The notes below the pieces were generated by a model that made no database searches, was not told the origin of the DNA, and was given only the letters and a program-made list of their open reading frames with translations. DNA of 12,058 bases from JAJTFW01 sp046049215 (GTDB lineage Bacteria; Bacteroidota; Bacteroidia; AKYH767-A; OLB10). The position numbers and the translations under genes are program-made. The stretch covers positions 1 to 12,058 of the forward strand of contig JBJOER010000011.1 in NCBI GenBank assembly GCA_046049215.1. The letters are read 5' to 3'. Positions 1 to 7,145 of the stretch are shown here, piece by piece; position 1 is the first letter of the stretch, and every line of letters begins with the position of its first letter.

Positions 1-3000
1 GGAACGTTCTGCTGGACACCCACTACATCTGATATCAGTAGCAATCCTTATTGTTTTACACTCACCGTAAAGGACAATGCTTGTCCCTATAACGGGTTGA
101 ATACGTACTCCTACTGCGTAACGGTGAATGGTCTGACGGTCAACGCCGGTCCCGACCAGCAGATCGCCTGCAGTGACCTGGCTACCATCACCGCTCAGGT
201 TTCAGGAGCCACAGGACCATTGACCTATCAGTGGAGCAATGGCTTTACCGGCCCCACCCAAACGGTGTCGACAGGTACCTATGTGGTGACTGTTTCGGAT
301 GGCAGCTGTACCGCTTCGGATACCGTGGTGGTCAGCGGCGCGTTCGAACCGACAGCTGCTTTCAGCGCTTCAGCCGGTTGTGTGAATACTCCGATTCAAT
401 TCACCGATCAAAGCACATCGCAGGGTGGTATCATCTCCTGGTGGTGGAACTTTGGAGTAGGTCAGACTTCCACGACTCAAAATCCGGTGCATACATTCCC
501 TTCCCCCGGAATCTACAATGTGATGTTGGTGGTGGGGAACGTGTACGGCTGTCTGGATACCGTTGTTCAACCGGTCACCATAGCGGCAGCGCCGCAAGCC
601 TCATTCACCGCAACCAATGGTTGTGCAGGACAGGCGATAGCCTTCACCAATACCAGCACCCCTCCGGGATCAAGCTGGAACTGGACATTCAGCAACGGAG
701 CCGTTTCCAACCAACAGAATCCTTCTGTTGTATTCGCAATGCCGGGCAACTACAACGCAACGCTTGTCGTTACCGATGCTTTCGGATGCGCAGGTACGAT
801 CATGCAGCCTTTTACAGTGAATCCCTTACCGATCGCACAGTTCAGTGTTTCAGGCGGGGGATGTCAGGGTGCACCGGTGGTGTTTACCAACCAAAGTTCA
901 GGGGGCCAAACCTTTCAGTGGAATTTTGGGGACAGCACCACGTCCACGCTTCAAAATCCAAGTCACATCTTCTCCGGAAGCGGTACCTATGCGGTGTCGC
1001 TTTTGGTGATCAGTGCAGCGGGCTGTTCATCCATGACAACGGTTCCTGTACAAGTGAATACCCAGCCTTTGGCTTATGCAGGTCCCGATCAGTCCATTTG
1101 CCTGGGTGGTACTGCTACGCTGAATGCAAGCGGTGGCGTTTCCTATGCCTGGAATCCCGGTGGTTTGACAGGAAGTACGGTCTCCGTATCACCCGTTTCA
1201 AACACCACCTACTCGGTCGTAGTGACGGATGGAAACGGATGTACCGGCTTGGACTCGGTTACCGTTATCGTCAACCCACTGCCTGTTCCTTCCATCAGTC
1301 CGGCGCAATCCGTCTGTCAGGGCCAGTCGGTGACGTTGGTCGCCGGCGGTGGCGTTTCCTACAGCTGGAATCCCAGCGGTGTCACCAACGATACCCTGAT
1401 GGTGACACCCAACGGCTCCATGACATATGCCGTCAATGCCATTGACGCCAACGGCTGCCAGGGAACGGCCTTCACGAGTGTGACTGTTCAGCCGAATCCG
1501 GTGTTGAACCTTTCTCCTGCAGTGTTTATCTGCAGCGGAGTGAATGCCACACTGAGTACGGGCTTCAGCGGCACCACATACCAGTGGAGTACCGGGGCGA
1601 CCACACCCACCATCTCCGTAGGCACGCAAGGTTCGTATACGGTTACCGTAAGTAATTCCTCGGGCTGCACGGCCACAGCGACCACCCAGGTGACCGTTGC
1701 GGGTACCACTGTAAGCAACAACGCGGCAGTTTCAATCTGTCAGGGACAAACCGCCACGCTACAGGCCGGCCAAAACGGTGTCAGTTACCAGTGGAGTACT
1801 GGTGCCGTCACCCCTTCGATCGTAGTCGGTACGGCAGGAACGTATTCCGTAACCGTGACCGATGCCAACGGATGTACCGGCGTCATTGCGCATACAGTGC
1901 AGGTGAATCCGCTTCCACAAGCCATCTTTACCCCTCAGGATGAATGCCTGAACGATACGGTCTGGTTCTTTGATATGTCTACCGTGAATGGAGGAACCCT
2001 CCAGTCGTGGAGCTGGGACCTCGGAGACGGGAACATTTCCTTCGCGCAAAATCCGACGCATGTCTACAACAATCCGGGCTCGTATGTGATCGGCTTGACC
2101 ATCGTCAGCAATTCGGGGTGTTCTTCCTCGCTGACCGATACACTGAATATCTACCCTATGCCCACGGCCCTTTTTGCAGCGCAACCCGCCTGCGAAGGAT
2201 CACCGATGGTGTTCTCCGACCAGTCCACGGTCGGCTTCGGCAATATCGTCACCTGGAACTGGAATTTCGGTGACGGTAGTACCTCCACACAACAGAATCC
2301 CCAGCATGCTTACGCTGCAGCAGGAACCTACCTGGTCACACTGGAAGTGATGACTCCGGGCGGTTGCCGCGGTGAGTTCTCGACACTGGTCCAGGTCTAT
2401 CCCAGGCCCGATCTGTCGTTCAGTCCTGCCGCCGCATCCTTATGCAGCGGAGGAAGTATCAGCCTGAGCAACACGAGCACTTCATCCAGCGGTAATATCA
2501 GCGCCTGGCAGTGGAATCTCGGTAACGGACAAACATCGACGCAATACGCCCCGACGGTCGTCTACCCGAACCCGGGCAACTACACCATCACCCTGATCGG
2601 TACTACCTCGCTGGGCTGTTCCGACACCGCAACCGGTACGGTCACCGTCTATGGTCCTCCTACGGCGGACGCAGGCTTGCCGCAAAGCATCTGTTTCGGA
2701 CAATCGGTGCTATTGACAGCAACGGGTGGTGTGTCATACGTATGGAATCCGATCGGTGCGACAACGGCCGGCATTACCGTGAGTCCCAGATCCACTTCGA
2801 CTTATTCCGTGATGGTAACCGACCAGAACGGATGTACGGCCACCGATAGCGTCCGTGTTCAGGTGAACGCCCCGCCGGTGGTACTTGCCGGAGCCGATCA
2901 GATCATCTGCACCGGAGCAAGCGCCGCCTTGAGCGCCTCCGGGGCCTGGACCTATTCCTGGTCACCGGGCGGTGCCACTACGGCTAACCTCAGCGTGAGT

Positions 3001-6000
3001 CCGGCTACGACCACCACTTATTCAGTAATCGGCACCGCAGCCAATGGCTGTACGGCTACGGACACAGTGGTCGTTAGTATAGAGACTCCACCGGTTTTCG
3101 ACCTCGGACCCGACACATCCATCTGCGAAGGAACCACGATCCTGCTCACCGCTTCGGGAGGCAGTACCTACTATTGGTCGCACAATGGGGCCACCACGGC
3201 TTCGGTGCCCGTATCACCGACTTCGGCAACCACTTATACCGTCACGTCGACTTCTACCAACGGTTGTTCCGCCATGGATTCCATCCGTGTGCTGTTGAAT
3301 CCCACACCACAGATCGCTGGAGGGAACGTGTTCTATTGCAGCGGTTTCAGCGTTACGCTTGACGCCGGCCTTAGCGCCGCCTCCTACGAGTGGCAGCCCA
3401 ATGGAGAAACAAGTCAGGCGATCACTGTTTCCGATCCGGGCACCTACACAGTGTTGGTGACCTCTGCCACAGGTTGTATCGGATCCGGAACGTTCAATGT
3501 GATCGAAGGAGGATCGGCACTGAATCAACAGAATCAGAATATCACGGCATGCGACGGGCAACAGGCTGTTCTCGATGCAGGAAATCCCGGAATGACGTAC
3601 CTCTGGTCGACAGGGGCGACAACTCAGACCATTTCGGTGAACTCCGGTGGTGCTTATTCGGTCACTGTGACGGACCCGTCCGGCTGCAGTGCATCATTCG
3701 TCAACCAGGTGACGCTCAACCCGCTTCCCCAGGCTTCCTTCCTGGTGAACAATGCCTGTGAAGGATCATTTGCCTCCGTTCAAAACCTCACCCAACCCGG
3801 GGCCGGTCAAACTATCATGAGCTGGCAATGGTCGAGCGGTACGACAATGCTCTCTTCAAGCCTGAATCCGCAACTGAACTTCGCCCAAACCGGTGTGTAT
3901 CCTTTGCAGCTGGTGGTGGTGAACGGAAGCGGATGTGCCGATACGGCCAACAGCACGGTCTCCATCTATCCGAATCCGGTGGCCGCCTTCACGGCAAGCA
4001 GGGTGTGCGAAGGCAATACAACGGTCTTCACCAACAACAGCATCGCATCGGGCGGAAGCAATGTGAACGTGTTTTGGGATTTCGGCGATGGAAACAACAG
4101 CTCTTCCATTGCTCCTCAGCACAGCTATACTCAGGCAGGATTGTACACCGTCAATCTGGTGATGACCACCGCAGCCGGCTGTGCAGATACCGTACAGCAG
4201 TCGGTGCTGGTGGATGAATTGCCTGTGGCCTTGTTCACTGCAACGGATGTATGTGAAGGCGACAGCACGGTTTTCACCAATTTTTCAACCTCGTCAACAA
4301 CGCTGAGTGATATCAACTGGGACTTTGGAGATGGCAACGTGAGTACCGACATCGAGCCCATACACCGGTATGCTTCTCCCGGAATCTATACAGTTTCACT
4401 CACAGTAGGTACACCGGATGGTTGCGAAAATTCTTACAGCAAGCAAGTCCTGGTACATCCCAGGCCTGTAGCCGACTTTGCTGTACCTCCCGTTTGTTTC
4501 GGCCAAGCCAGCATGTTCAAGGACTCCACGCAGGTGAACGGTGGATCGACTACGGGATGGTTCTGGGATTTCGGCGATGGCGGTTTCTCCGCTGCTCAAC
4601 ATCCAAACCATACCTACGCTTCGGGCGGAACCTATACGGTAACGCTGGTGGCCACCAGTAATCGCGGCTGCACCGATACGTTGAGTTCAACGGTGCAGGT
4701 GTGGGGTGCTCCACAGGCCCAATTCGGAACCACGAGTGCCTGTGCAGGAACACCGATCGCACTTACGGATTCATCAACCGCCTTCGGTGGAAGTATAGTT
4801 TCCTGGAACTGGAATCTGGGAGATGGGCAGTATTCTACTCAACAAAATCCGGTGCATACCTACGCATCGGTTGGTACCTACAATGTACAACTCAGCGTCA
4901 CTTCATCCAACGGCTGCACGGCGACCTACAGCAGGGCAGTACAGGTGTTCCCGGTTCCGGTGGCCAATTTCAGCGTGGCCGATGTTTGCTTGAATTCTCC
5001 CGCACTCTTCGTCGACCAATCCGCCATTCAGGGTGGGGGAGTGTTCGCCTACAATTGGAACTTTGGCGACGGCAGTACCTCTACGGATGCCATGCCGCAG
5101 CATCTGTTCCAAAGTCCGGGCATGCAAAATGTGACCATGACCGTCACCACACCGCAAGGATGTTCAGCTTCTGTAACACGCAATATGAATGTGTTTCCGC
5201 AACCGCTGGCACAATTCAATGCCGGTGCTGTGTGTCTGAATGAGCCGGTGGTACTGAACGATCAGTCGTCGGTGACACCGGGTACCATCACCGGATGGAC
5301 CTGGAGCCTGGGCGACTCAACGACTTCCACTGCTCAAAATCCGACCCATTTCTACACTACCCCCGGCACTTATGTGGTCAGCCTTTCGGTCATCAGCGAC
5401 CAGGGTTGTACGGCATCGGTGTCCGGACCTCTTGAGATCTTCACACCACCGACTCCGATGCCCGTAGCCGGTAACGGCTGCCTGGGCAACTGGATCCCGT
5501 TCACCGATACGTCTTCGGGACCGAACAACGCTATTGTATCCTGGAACTGGAATTTCGGCGACGGTTCAGCTTCTTCAGTTTCGAATCCTTCGCACCTTTT
5601 CGCTGCTGCGGGAACGTATTCCGTCGAGTTGTCCACTACCAACAGTTCAGGCTGCACGGCTCGCTCAACGGTGAATGTGATCATCAGTCCCTTGCCGGAT
5701 GCGGGATTCAGTGCATCATCTGCCTGCCTGAACACACCGATTCAGTTCAACAACAGCTCAGTGATGACCGGTGGGACGATCACGGGTTATCAGTGGGATT
5801 TCGGTGACGGATCGCCGGTATCTTCCGATGAAGACCCCGCTCACGTCTACACCAATCCCGGAACATATACAGTCACCCTGATTGTGACCAACGGTGACGG
5901 TTGTACCGATACGATCACACGCAATGTGTTCGTCAACCCCATGCCGGTTGCTTCCTTCCTCGATGTGAATGCGGCAGGTTGCGGTCCGGTTTCTGTTGCA

Positions 6001-6726
6001 TTCATGGATGCCTCATCGATTCCCGGAGGAGCCGTGGTTTCCTGGTCGTGGGATTTCGGCGACGGTACCACATCAGACCAACAGAATCCCACGCATGCCT
6101 ATACTGTGTCGGGTTCTTATGCCGTGAGTCTTACTGTAACCAGCGATAGCGGATGCACCGCGACCTACACCCAGCAAAGTGCCATCACGGTATATCCCAG
6201 TCCCTTGGCTGAATTCGAAGCCGATCCCTGGGTTCGCGATATCCTGGATCCTCAATTCAACTTCATCAACCTCTCCGTTGGTGGCCTCAACTACAACTGG
6301 ACCTTTGGCGACGGACAAGGTTCCTCCTTGTTCGAGCCCAAGCATACCTACCGCGATACAGGCGATTACATGGTGACGCTCTGGGTGACCAATGCCTACG
6401 GTTGTACCGATTCGGTCCGTCACCCCGTGCGTGTGAATCCGATATTCTCCTGGTGGATTCCGAATGCCTTCACCCCGAACGGCGACGGCAACAACGAGGA
6501 TTTCAACGTGAAAGGAGAATACATTGCCAACGTGGAGCTCACCATCTTCAACCGCTGGGGCGAGGCCATCTTCTACAATGAAGGCAAGGAAAGCGCCGCC
6601 TGGGACGGCAGCGTCGTGGGTCAATCCCAACCCGCCAAGGAAGATGTATACGTCTTCCAGGTGAAACTCATCGATGTCTGGGGCAAACGCCACGAAAAAG
6701 TCGGACATGTGACCCTGGTGCGGTGA
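1..6726 (+). CDS. Giant multidomain PKD/Ig-like secreted surface protein with T9SS type B sorting domain (5'-partial)
   Basis: The frame is open from base 1 to the TGA at 6724-6726, giving at least 2241 residues; start and signal peptide lie upstream of the window. The TTG at 97 is an internal Leu codon, because the preceding 32 codons are in frame and read like the end of a Cys-rich domain (FCWTPT, YCFTLTVKD). The protein is a string of about 17 PKD domains (about 82 residues; motifs such as WNFGDG, NPxHxY, GTYxVxL) and about 10 Ig-like domains (about 71 residues; motifs such as GPDQSIC, YxWSTGATT, TYxVTVTDxNGC). Nearly every domain begins with Pro after a V(N/Y)PxP linker and has two Cys, one near each end, probably a disulfide. 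The last 93 residues form the CHU_C sorting domain. By family knowledge such proteins are exported by the type IX system and attached to or released from the cell surface; adhesion or gliding-adhesin-like roles are inference. No sprF/porP-like gene follows it. Confidence 0.95.
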   Translation, partial: GTFCWTPTTSDISSNPYCFTLTVKDNACPYNGLNTYSYCVTVNGLTVNAGPDQQIACSDLATITAQVSGATGPLTYQWSNGFTGPTQTVSTGTYVVTVSDGSCTASDTVVVSGAFEPTAAFSASAGCVNTPIQFTDQSTSQGGIISWWWNFGVGQTSTTQNPVHTFPSPGIYNVMLVVGNVYGCLDTVVQPVTIAAAPQASFTATNGCAGQAIAFTNTSTPPGSSWNWTFSNGAVSNQQNPSVVFAMPGNYNATLVVTDAFGCAGTIMQPFTVNPLPIAQFSVSGGGCQGAPVVFTNQSSGGQTFQWNFGDSTTSTLQNPSHIFSGSGTYAVSLLVISAAGCSSMTTVPVQVNTQPLAYAGPDQSICLGGTATLNASGGVSYAWNPGGLTGSTVSVSPVSNTTYSVVVTDGNGCTGLDSVTVIVNPLPVPSISPAQSVCQGQSVTLVAGGGVSYSWNPSGVTNDTLMVTPNGSMTYAVNAIDANGCQGTAFTSVTVQPNPVLNLSPAVFICSGVNATLSTGFSGTTYQWSTGATTPTISVGTQGSYTVTVSNSSGCTATATTQVTVAGTTVSNNAAVSICQGQTATLQAGQNGVSYQWSTGAVTPSIVVGTAGTYSVTVTDANGCTGVIAHTVQVNPLPQAIFTPQDECLNDTVWFFDMSTVNGGTLQSWSWDLGDGNISFAQNPTHVYNNPGSYVIGLTIVSNSGCSSSLTDTLNIYPMPTALFAAQPACEGSPMVFSDQSTVGFGNIVTWNWNFGDGSTSTQQNPQHAYAAAGTYLVTLEVMTPGGCRGEFSTLVQVYPRPDLSFSPAAASLCSGGSISLSNTSTSSSGNISAWQWNLGNGQTSTQYAPTVVYPNPGNYTITLIGTTSLGCSDTATGTVTVYGPPTADAGLPQSICFGQSVLLTATGGVSYVWNPIGATTAGITVSPRSTSTYSVMVTDQNGCTATDSVRVQVNAPPVVLAGADQIICTGASAALSASGAWTYSWSPGGATTANLSVSPATTTTYSVIGTAANGCTATDTVVVSIETPPVFDLGPDTSICEGTTILLTASGGSTYYWSHNGATTASVPVSPTSATTYTVTSTSTNGCSAMDSIRVLLNPTPQIAGGNVFYCSGFSVTLDAGLSAASYEWQPNGETSQAITVSDPGTYTVLVTSATGCIGSGTFNVIEGGSALNQQNQNITACDGQQAVLDAGNPGMTYLWSTGATTQTISVNSGGAYSVTVTDPSGCSASFVNQVTLNPLPQASFLVNNACEGSFASVQNLTQPGAGQTIMSWQWSSGTTMLSSSLNPQLNFAQTGVYPLQLVVVNGSGCADTANSTVSIYPNPVAAFTASRVCEGNTTVFTNNSIASGGSNVNVFWDFGDGNNSSSIAPQHSYTQAGLYTVNLVMTTAAGCADTVQQSVLVDELPVALFTATDVCEGDSTVFTNFSTSSTTLSDINWDFGDGNVSTDIEPIHRYASPGIYTVSLTVGTPDGCENSYSKQVLVHPRPVADFAVPPVCFGQASMFKDSTQVNGGSTTGWFWDFGDGGFSAAQHPNHTYASGGTYTVTLVATSNRGCTDTLSSTVQVWGAPQAQFGTTSACAGTPIALTDSSTAFGGSIVSWNWNLGDGQYSTQQNPVHTYASVGTYNVQLSVTSSNGCTATYSRAVQVFPVPVANFSVADVCLNSPALFVDQSAIQGGGVFAYNWNFGDGSTSTDAMPQHLFQSPGMQNVTMTVTTPQGCSASVTRNMNVFPQPLAQFNAGAVCLNEPVVLNDQSSVTPGTITGWTWSLGDSTTSTAQNPTHFYTTPGTYVVSLSVISDQGCTASVSGPLEIFTPPTPMPVAGNGCLGNWIPFTDTSSGPNNAIVSWNWNFGDGSASSVSNPSHLFAAAGTYSVELSTTNSSGCTARSTVNVIISPLPDAGFSASSACLNTPIQFNNSSVMTGGTITGYQWDFGDGSPVSSDEDPAHVYTNPGTYTVTLIVTNGDGCTDTITRNVFVNPMPVASFLDVNAAGCGPVSVAFMDASSIPGGAVVSWSWDFGDGTTSDQQNPTHAYTVSGSYAVSLTVTSDSGCTATYTQQSAITVYPSPLAEFEADPWVRDILDPQFNFINLSVGGLNYNWTFGDGQGSSLFEPKHTYRDTGDYMVTLWVTNAYGCTDSVRHPVRVNPIFSWWIPNAFTPNGDGNNEDFNVKGEYIANVELTIFNRWGEAIFYNEGKESAAWDGSVVGQSQPAKEDVYVFQVKLIDVWGKRHEKVGHVTLVR
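136..6444 (+). repeat. Protein-level tandem domain array: Ig x1, PKD x3, Ig x4, PKD x3, Ig x5, PKD x11
   Basis: Domain boundaries read from the translation give these blocks: one Ig-like domain about 136-345; three PKD 346-1065; four Ig-like 1066-1914; three PKD 1915-2658; five Ig-like 2659-3726; eleven PKD 3727-6444. Block length divided by domain number gives 80-83 residues per PKD and about 71 per Ig-like domain, which supports the counts. At DNA level only short stretches are shared (for example AATCCGGTGCATAC near 480 and 4846, and TGGAACTGGAATTTCGG near 2263 and 5541), so the duplications are old or have been diversified. Several PKD copies are divergent: the first has FGVG in place of FGDG, and the second (about 598-834) and seventh (about 3727-3975) lack the motif. 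Confidence 0.85.
6445..6723 (+). other. CHU_C / gliding-motility-associated C-terminal domain (T9SS type B sorting signal)
   Basis: Residues 2149-2241 of the partial protein begin FSWWIPNAFTPNGDGNN, continue with FNRWGEAIFYN and AWDG, then VYVFQVKLIDVWGKRHEKVGHVTLVR in three short strands ending at the C terminus. This is the classic order of the CHU_C family: IPNAFTPNGDGxN, then a central FNRWG motif, then a Tyr-Val-rich strand and a GHVTL(V/I)R-like end. In characterised Bacteroidota this domain directs export through the type IX system as a type B substrate, and unlike the type A domain it is often not followed by a conserved terminal Lys-rich tail. The domain is complete, so the 3' end of the gene is intact. 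Confidence 0.93.
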
Positions 6727-6729
6727 GAC

Positions 6730-6778
6730 CGTAGTCGGTTGTCCGTTGTCCGTTGTCCGTTGTCCGTTGTCTGTTGAC
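6730..6778. repeat. Heptamer tandem array, unit CGTTGTC
   Basis: Four perfect CGTTGTC units fill 6744-6771. They are flanked in the same 7-bp phase by imperfect units CGTAGTC (6730-6736), GGTTGTC (6737-6743) and TGTTGAC (6772-6778), so the array spans seven units. It begins three bases after the stop codon of the giant gene. Heptamer arrays of this kind are familiar from intergenic DNA of environmental Bacteroidota (recollection, not checked). The reverse strand would encode TDNGQ/RTTDNGQ-type junk peptide. Confidence 0.95.
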
Positions 6779-6785
6779 AATACGG

Positions 6786-6865
6786 CTCCCTGAGCCTGGT
6801 CGAAGGGGCTGGGATTACAGACGGAGTTCAAATTGCAACGGCGGGCTTCGACGAGCTCAGCCACC
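6786..6865. repeat. Inverted pair of a CTGAGC..GTCGAAG repeat
   Basis: The left arm has CTGAGC (6790-6795) and GTCGAAG (6799-6805); the right arm has CTTCGAC (6846-6852) and GCTCAG (6855-6860). The arms pair as 7 bp plus 6 bp with a small interior bulge, around a 40-nt loop. Each arm resembles the short CCCTTCGAC..GCTCAGGG-like repeat that occurs widely in intergenic DNA of environmental bacteria (recollection). The pair could act as a hairpin at the end of the giant transcript, but no T-tract follows, so a terminator role is only possible. Confidence 0.75.
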
Positions 6866-6893
6866 AGAAAAAGCTATTGGGACTTCACGCCTT

Positions 6894-6941
6894 CTTTGCG
6901 TCCGAAAGCTATCGGACCTCCGCGGTTAAGCAACGGAATTT
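6894..6941. repeat. Direct repeat copy 1 (CTTTGCGTCC ... TTAAGCAACGGAATTT), interrupted
   Basis: CTTTGCGTCC at 6894-6903 and GTTAAGCAACGGAATTT at 6925-6941 match the two halves of copy 2 at 7020-7051. Here the halves are separated by an additional stretch of about 15 bp that holds the palindrome at 6901-6916. Repeats of the form TTTGCGTCC..TTTGCGGTTAA are common in Bacteroidota intergenic DNA (recollection). Confidence 0.8.
6901..6916. repeat. Near-palindrome TCCGAAAGCTATCGGA
   Basis: This 16-bp sequence is one base short of the perfect palindrome TCCGATAGCTATCGGA. A matching copy in perfect form (15 of its 16 bases visible) ends the window at 12044-12058, with two further shared bases on the left (CG). 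Function unknown; it behaves like a small dispersed palindromic element. Confidence 0.85.
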
Positions 6942-6960
6942 GAATGATCGACGGTTCTGA

Positions 6961-6999
6961 CCTCTCCCCGGAACTCAAAACTCTTAGTAGGGGGAGGGG
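6961..6999. other. G-rich hairpin, 9-bp stem
   Basis: CCTCTCCCC at 6961-6969 pairs with GGGGAGGGG at 6991-6999 (one T-G wobble), leaving a 21-nt loop. No T-tract follows on either strand, so this is probably a degraded copy of a CTCTCCCC/GGGGAGAG dispersed repeat and not a standard terminator. Confidence 0.55.
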
Positions 7000-7019
7000 G
7001 CGCTGCGCTCGTTGCACTC

Positions 7020-7051
7020 CTTTGCGTCCATTGCGTTTAAGCAACGGATTT
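7020..7051. repeat. Direct repeat copy 2 (CTTTGCGTCC ... TTAAGCAACGGATTT), uninterrupted
   Basis: CTTTGCGTCC (7020-7029) is followed directly by ATTGCGTTTAAGCAACGGATTT (7030-7051). It matches copy 1 at both ends but lacks the palindrome, so it probably shows the uninterrupted form of the repeat. Confidence 0.8.
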
Positions 7052-7131
7052 AATTTCCATCCGGTATTTTCATTCCCGGTTCAGCATCAAAATCCACCTC
7101 TTAAAACCCCCTCAAACCGCCTGTTTTTCCC

Positions 7132-7139
7132 TATTTTTG
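7132..7139 (+). promoter_or_regulatory. Probable Bacteroidota -7 promoter box (TATTTTTG) for ffh
   Basis: TATTTTTG matches the Bacteroidota sigma-ABfr -7 consensus TAnnTTTG exactly and ends 6 bases before the ffh ATG at 7146. No convincing TTG-type -33 element is visible 17-23 bp upstream (the stretch 7105-7120 is C- and A-rich), which lowers certainty. If used, transcription would start at or within a few bases of the ATG, giving a leaderless or nearly leaderless mRNA. Confidence 0.5.
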
Positions 7140-7145
7140 CCTCCT

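Larger units (their letters stand above)
6727..7145. other. Intergenic repeat nest between the giant gene and ffh
   Basis: These 419 bp contain no credible gene. A short + strand frame at 6944-7153 and a long - strand frame reaching in from the giant gene have no recognisable protein features and translate the repeats. The region holds, in order, a heptamer array, an inverted repeat pair, two direct repeats (one with an inserted palindrome), a G-rich hairpin and an AT-richer stretch (about 7040-7145) that carries the likely ffh promoter. A degenerate extra copy of the AAGCTAT(T/C)GG core sits at 6871-6880, 36 bp before the palindromic one. The whole looks like an accumulation site for small non-coding elements, not decayed coding sequence. 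Confidence 0.8.

Noticed and set aside
97..99. TTG at 97 as the start of the giant protein
   Set aside because: The reading frame is open to base 1 and the upstream codons are domain-like (FCWTPT, YCFTLTVKD), so the gene is cut by the window edge and does not start here.
231..1445. 404-codon + strand frame inside the giant gene
   Set aside because: Out-of-frame shadow rich in Arg, Cys, His and Ser; the overlapping PKD/Ig frame has clear domain motifs.
6730..6778. CRISPR-like array
   Set aside because: The 7-bp units are contiguous with no spacers, and there are no cas genes nearby.
6073..6864. 263-codon - strand frame running through the heptamer array and into the giant gene
   Set aside because: Its N-terminal part translates the repeats (TDNGQ units) and the rest is antisense of PKD coding sequence.
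6990..7000. G-quadruplex in GGGGGAGGGGG
   Set aside because: Only two long G-runs separated by one A; a stable four-run quadruplex is not supported, and the bases pair better with 6961-6969.
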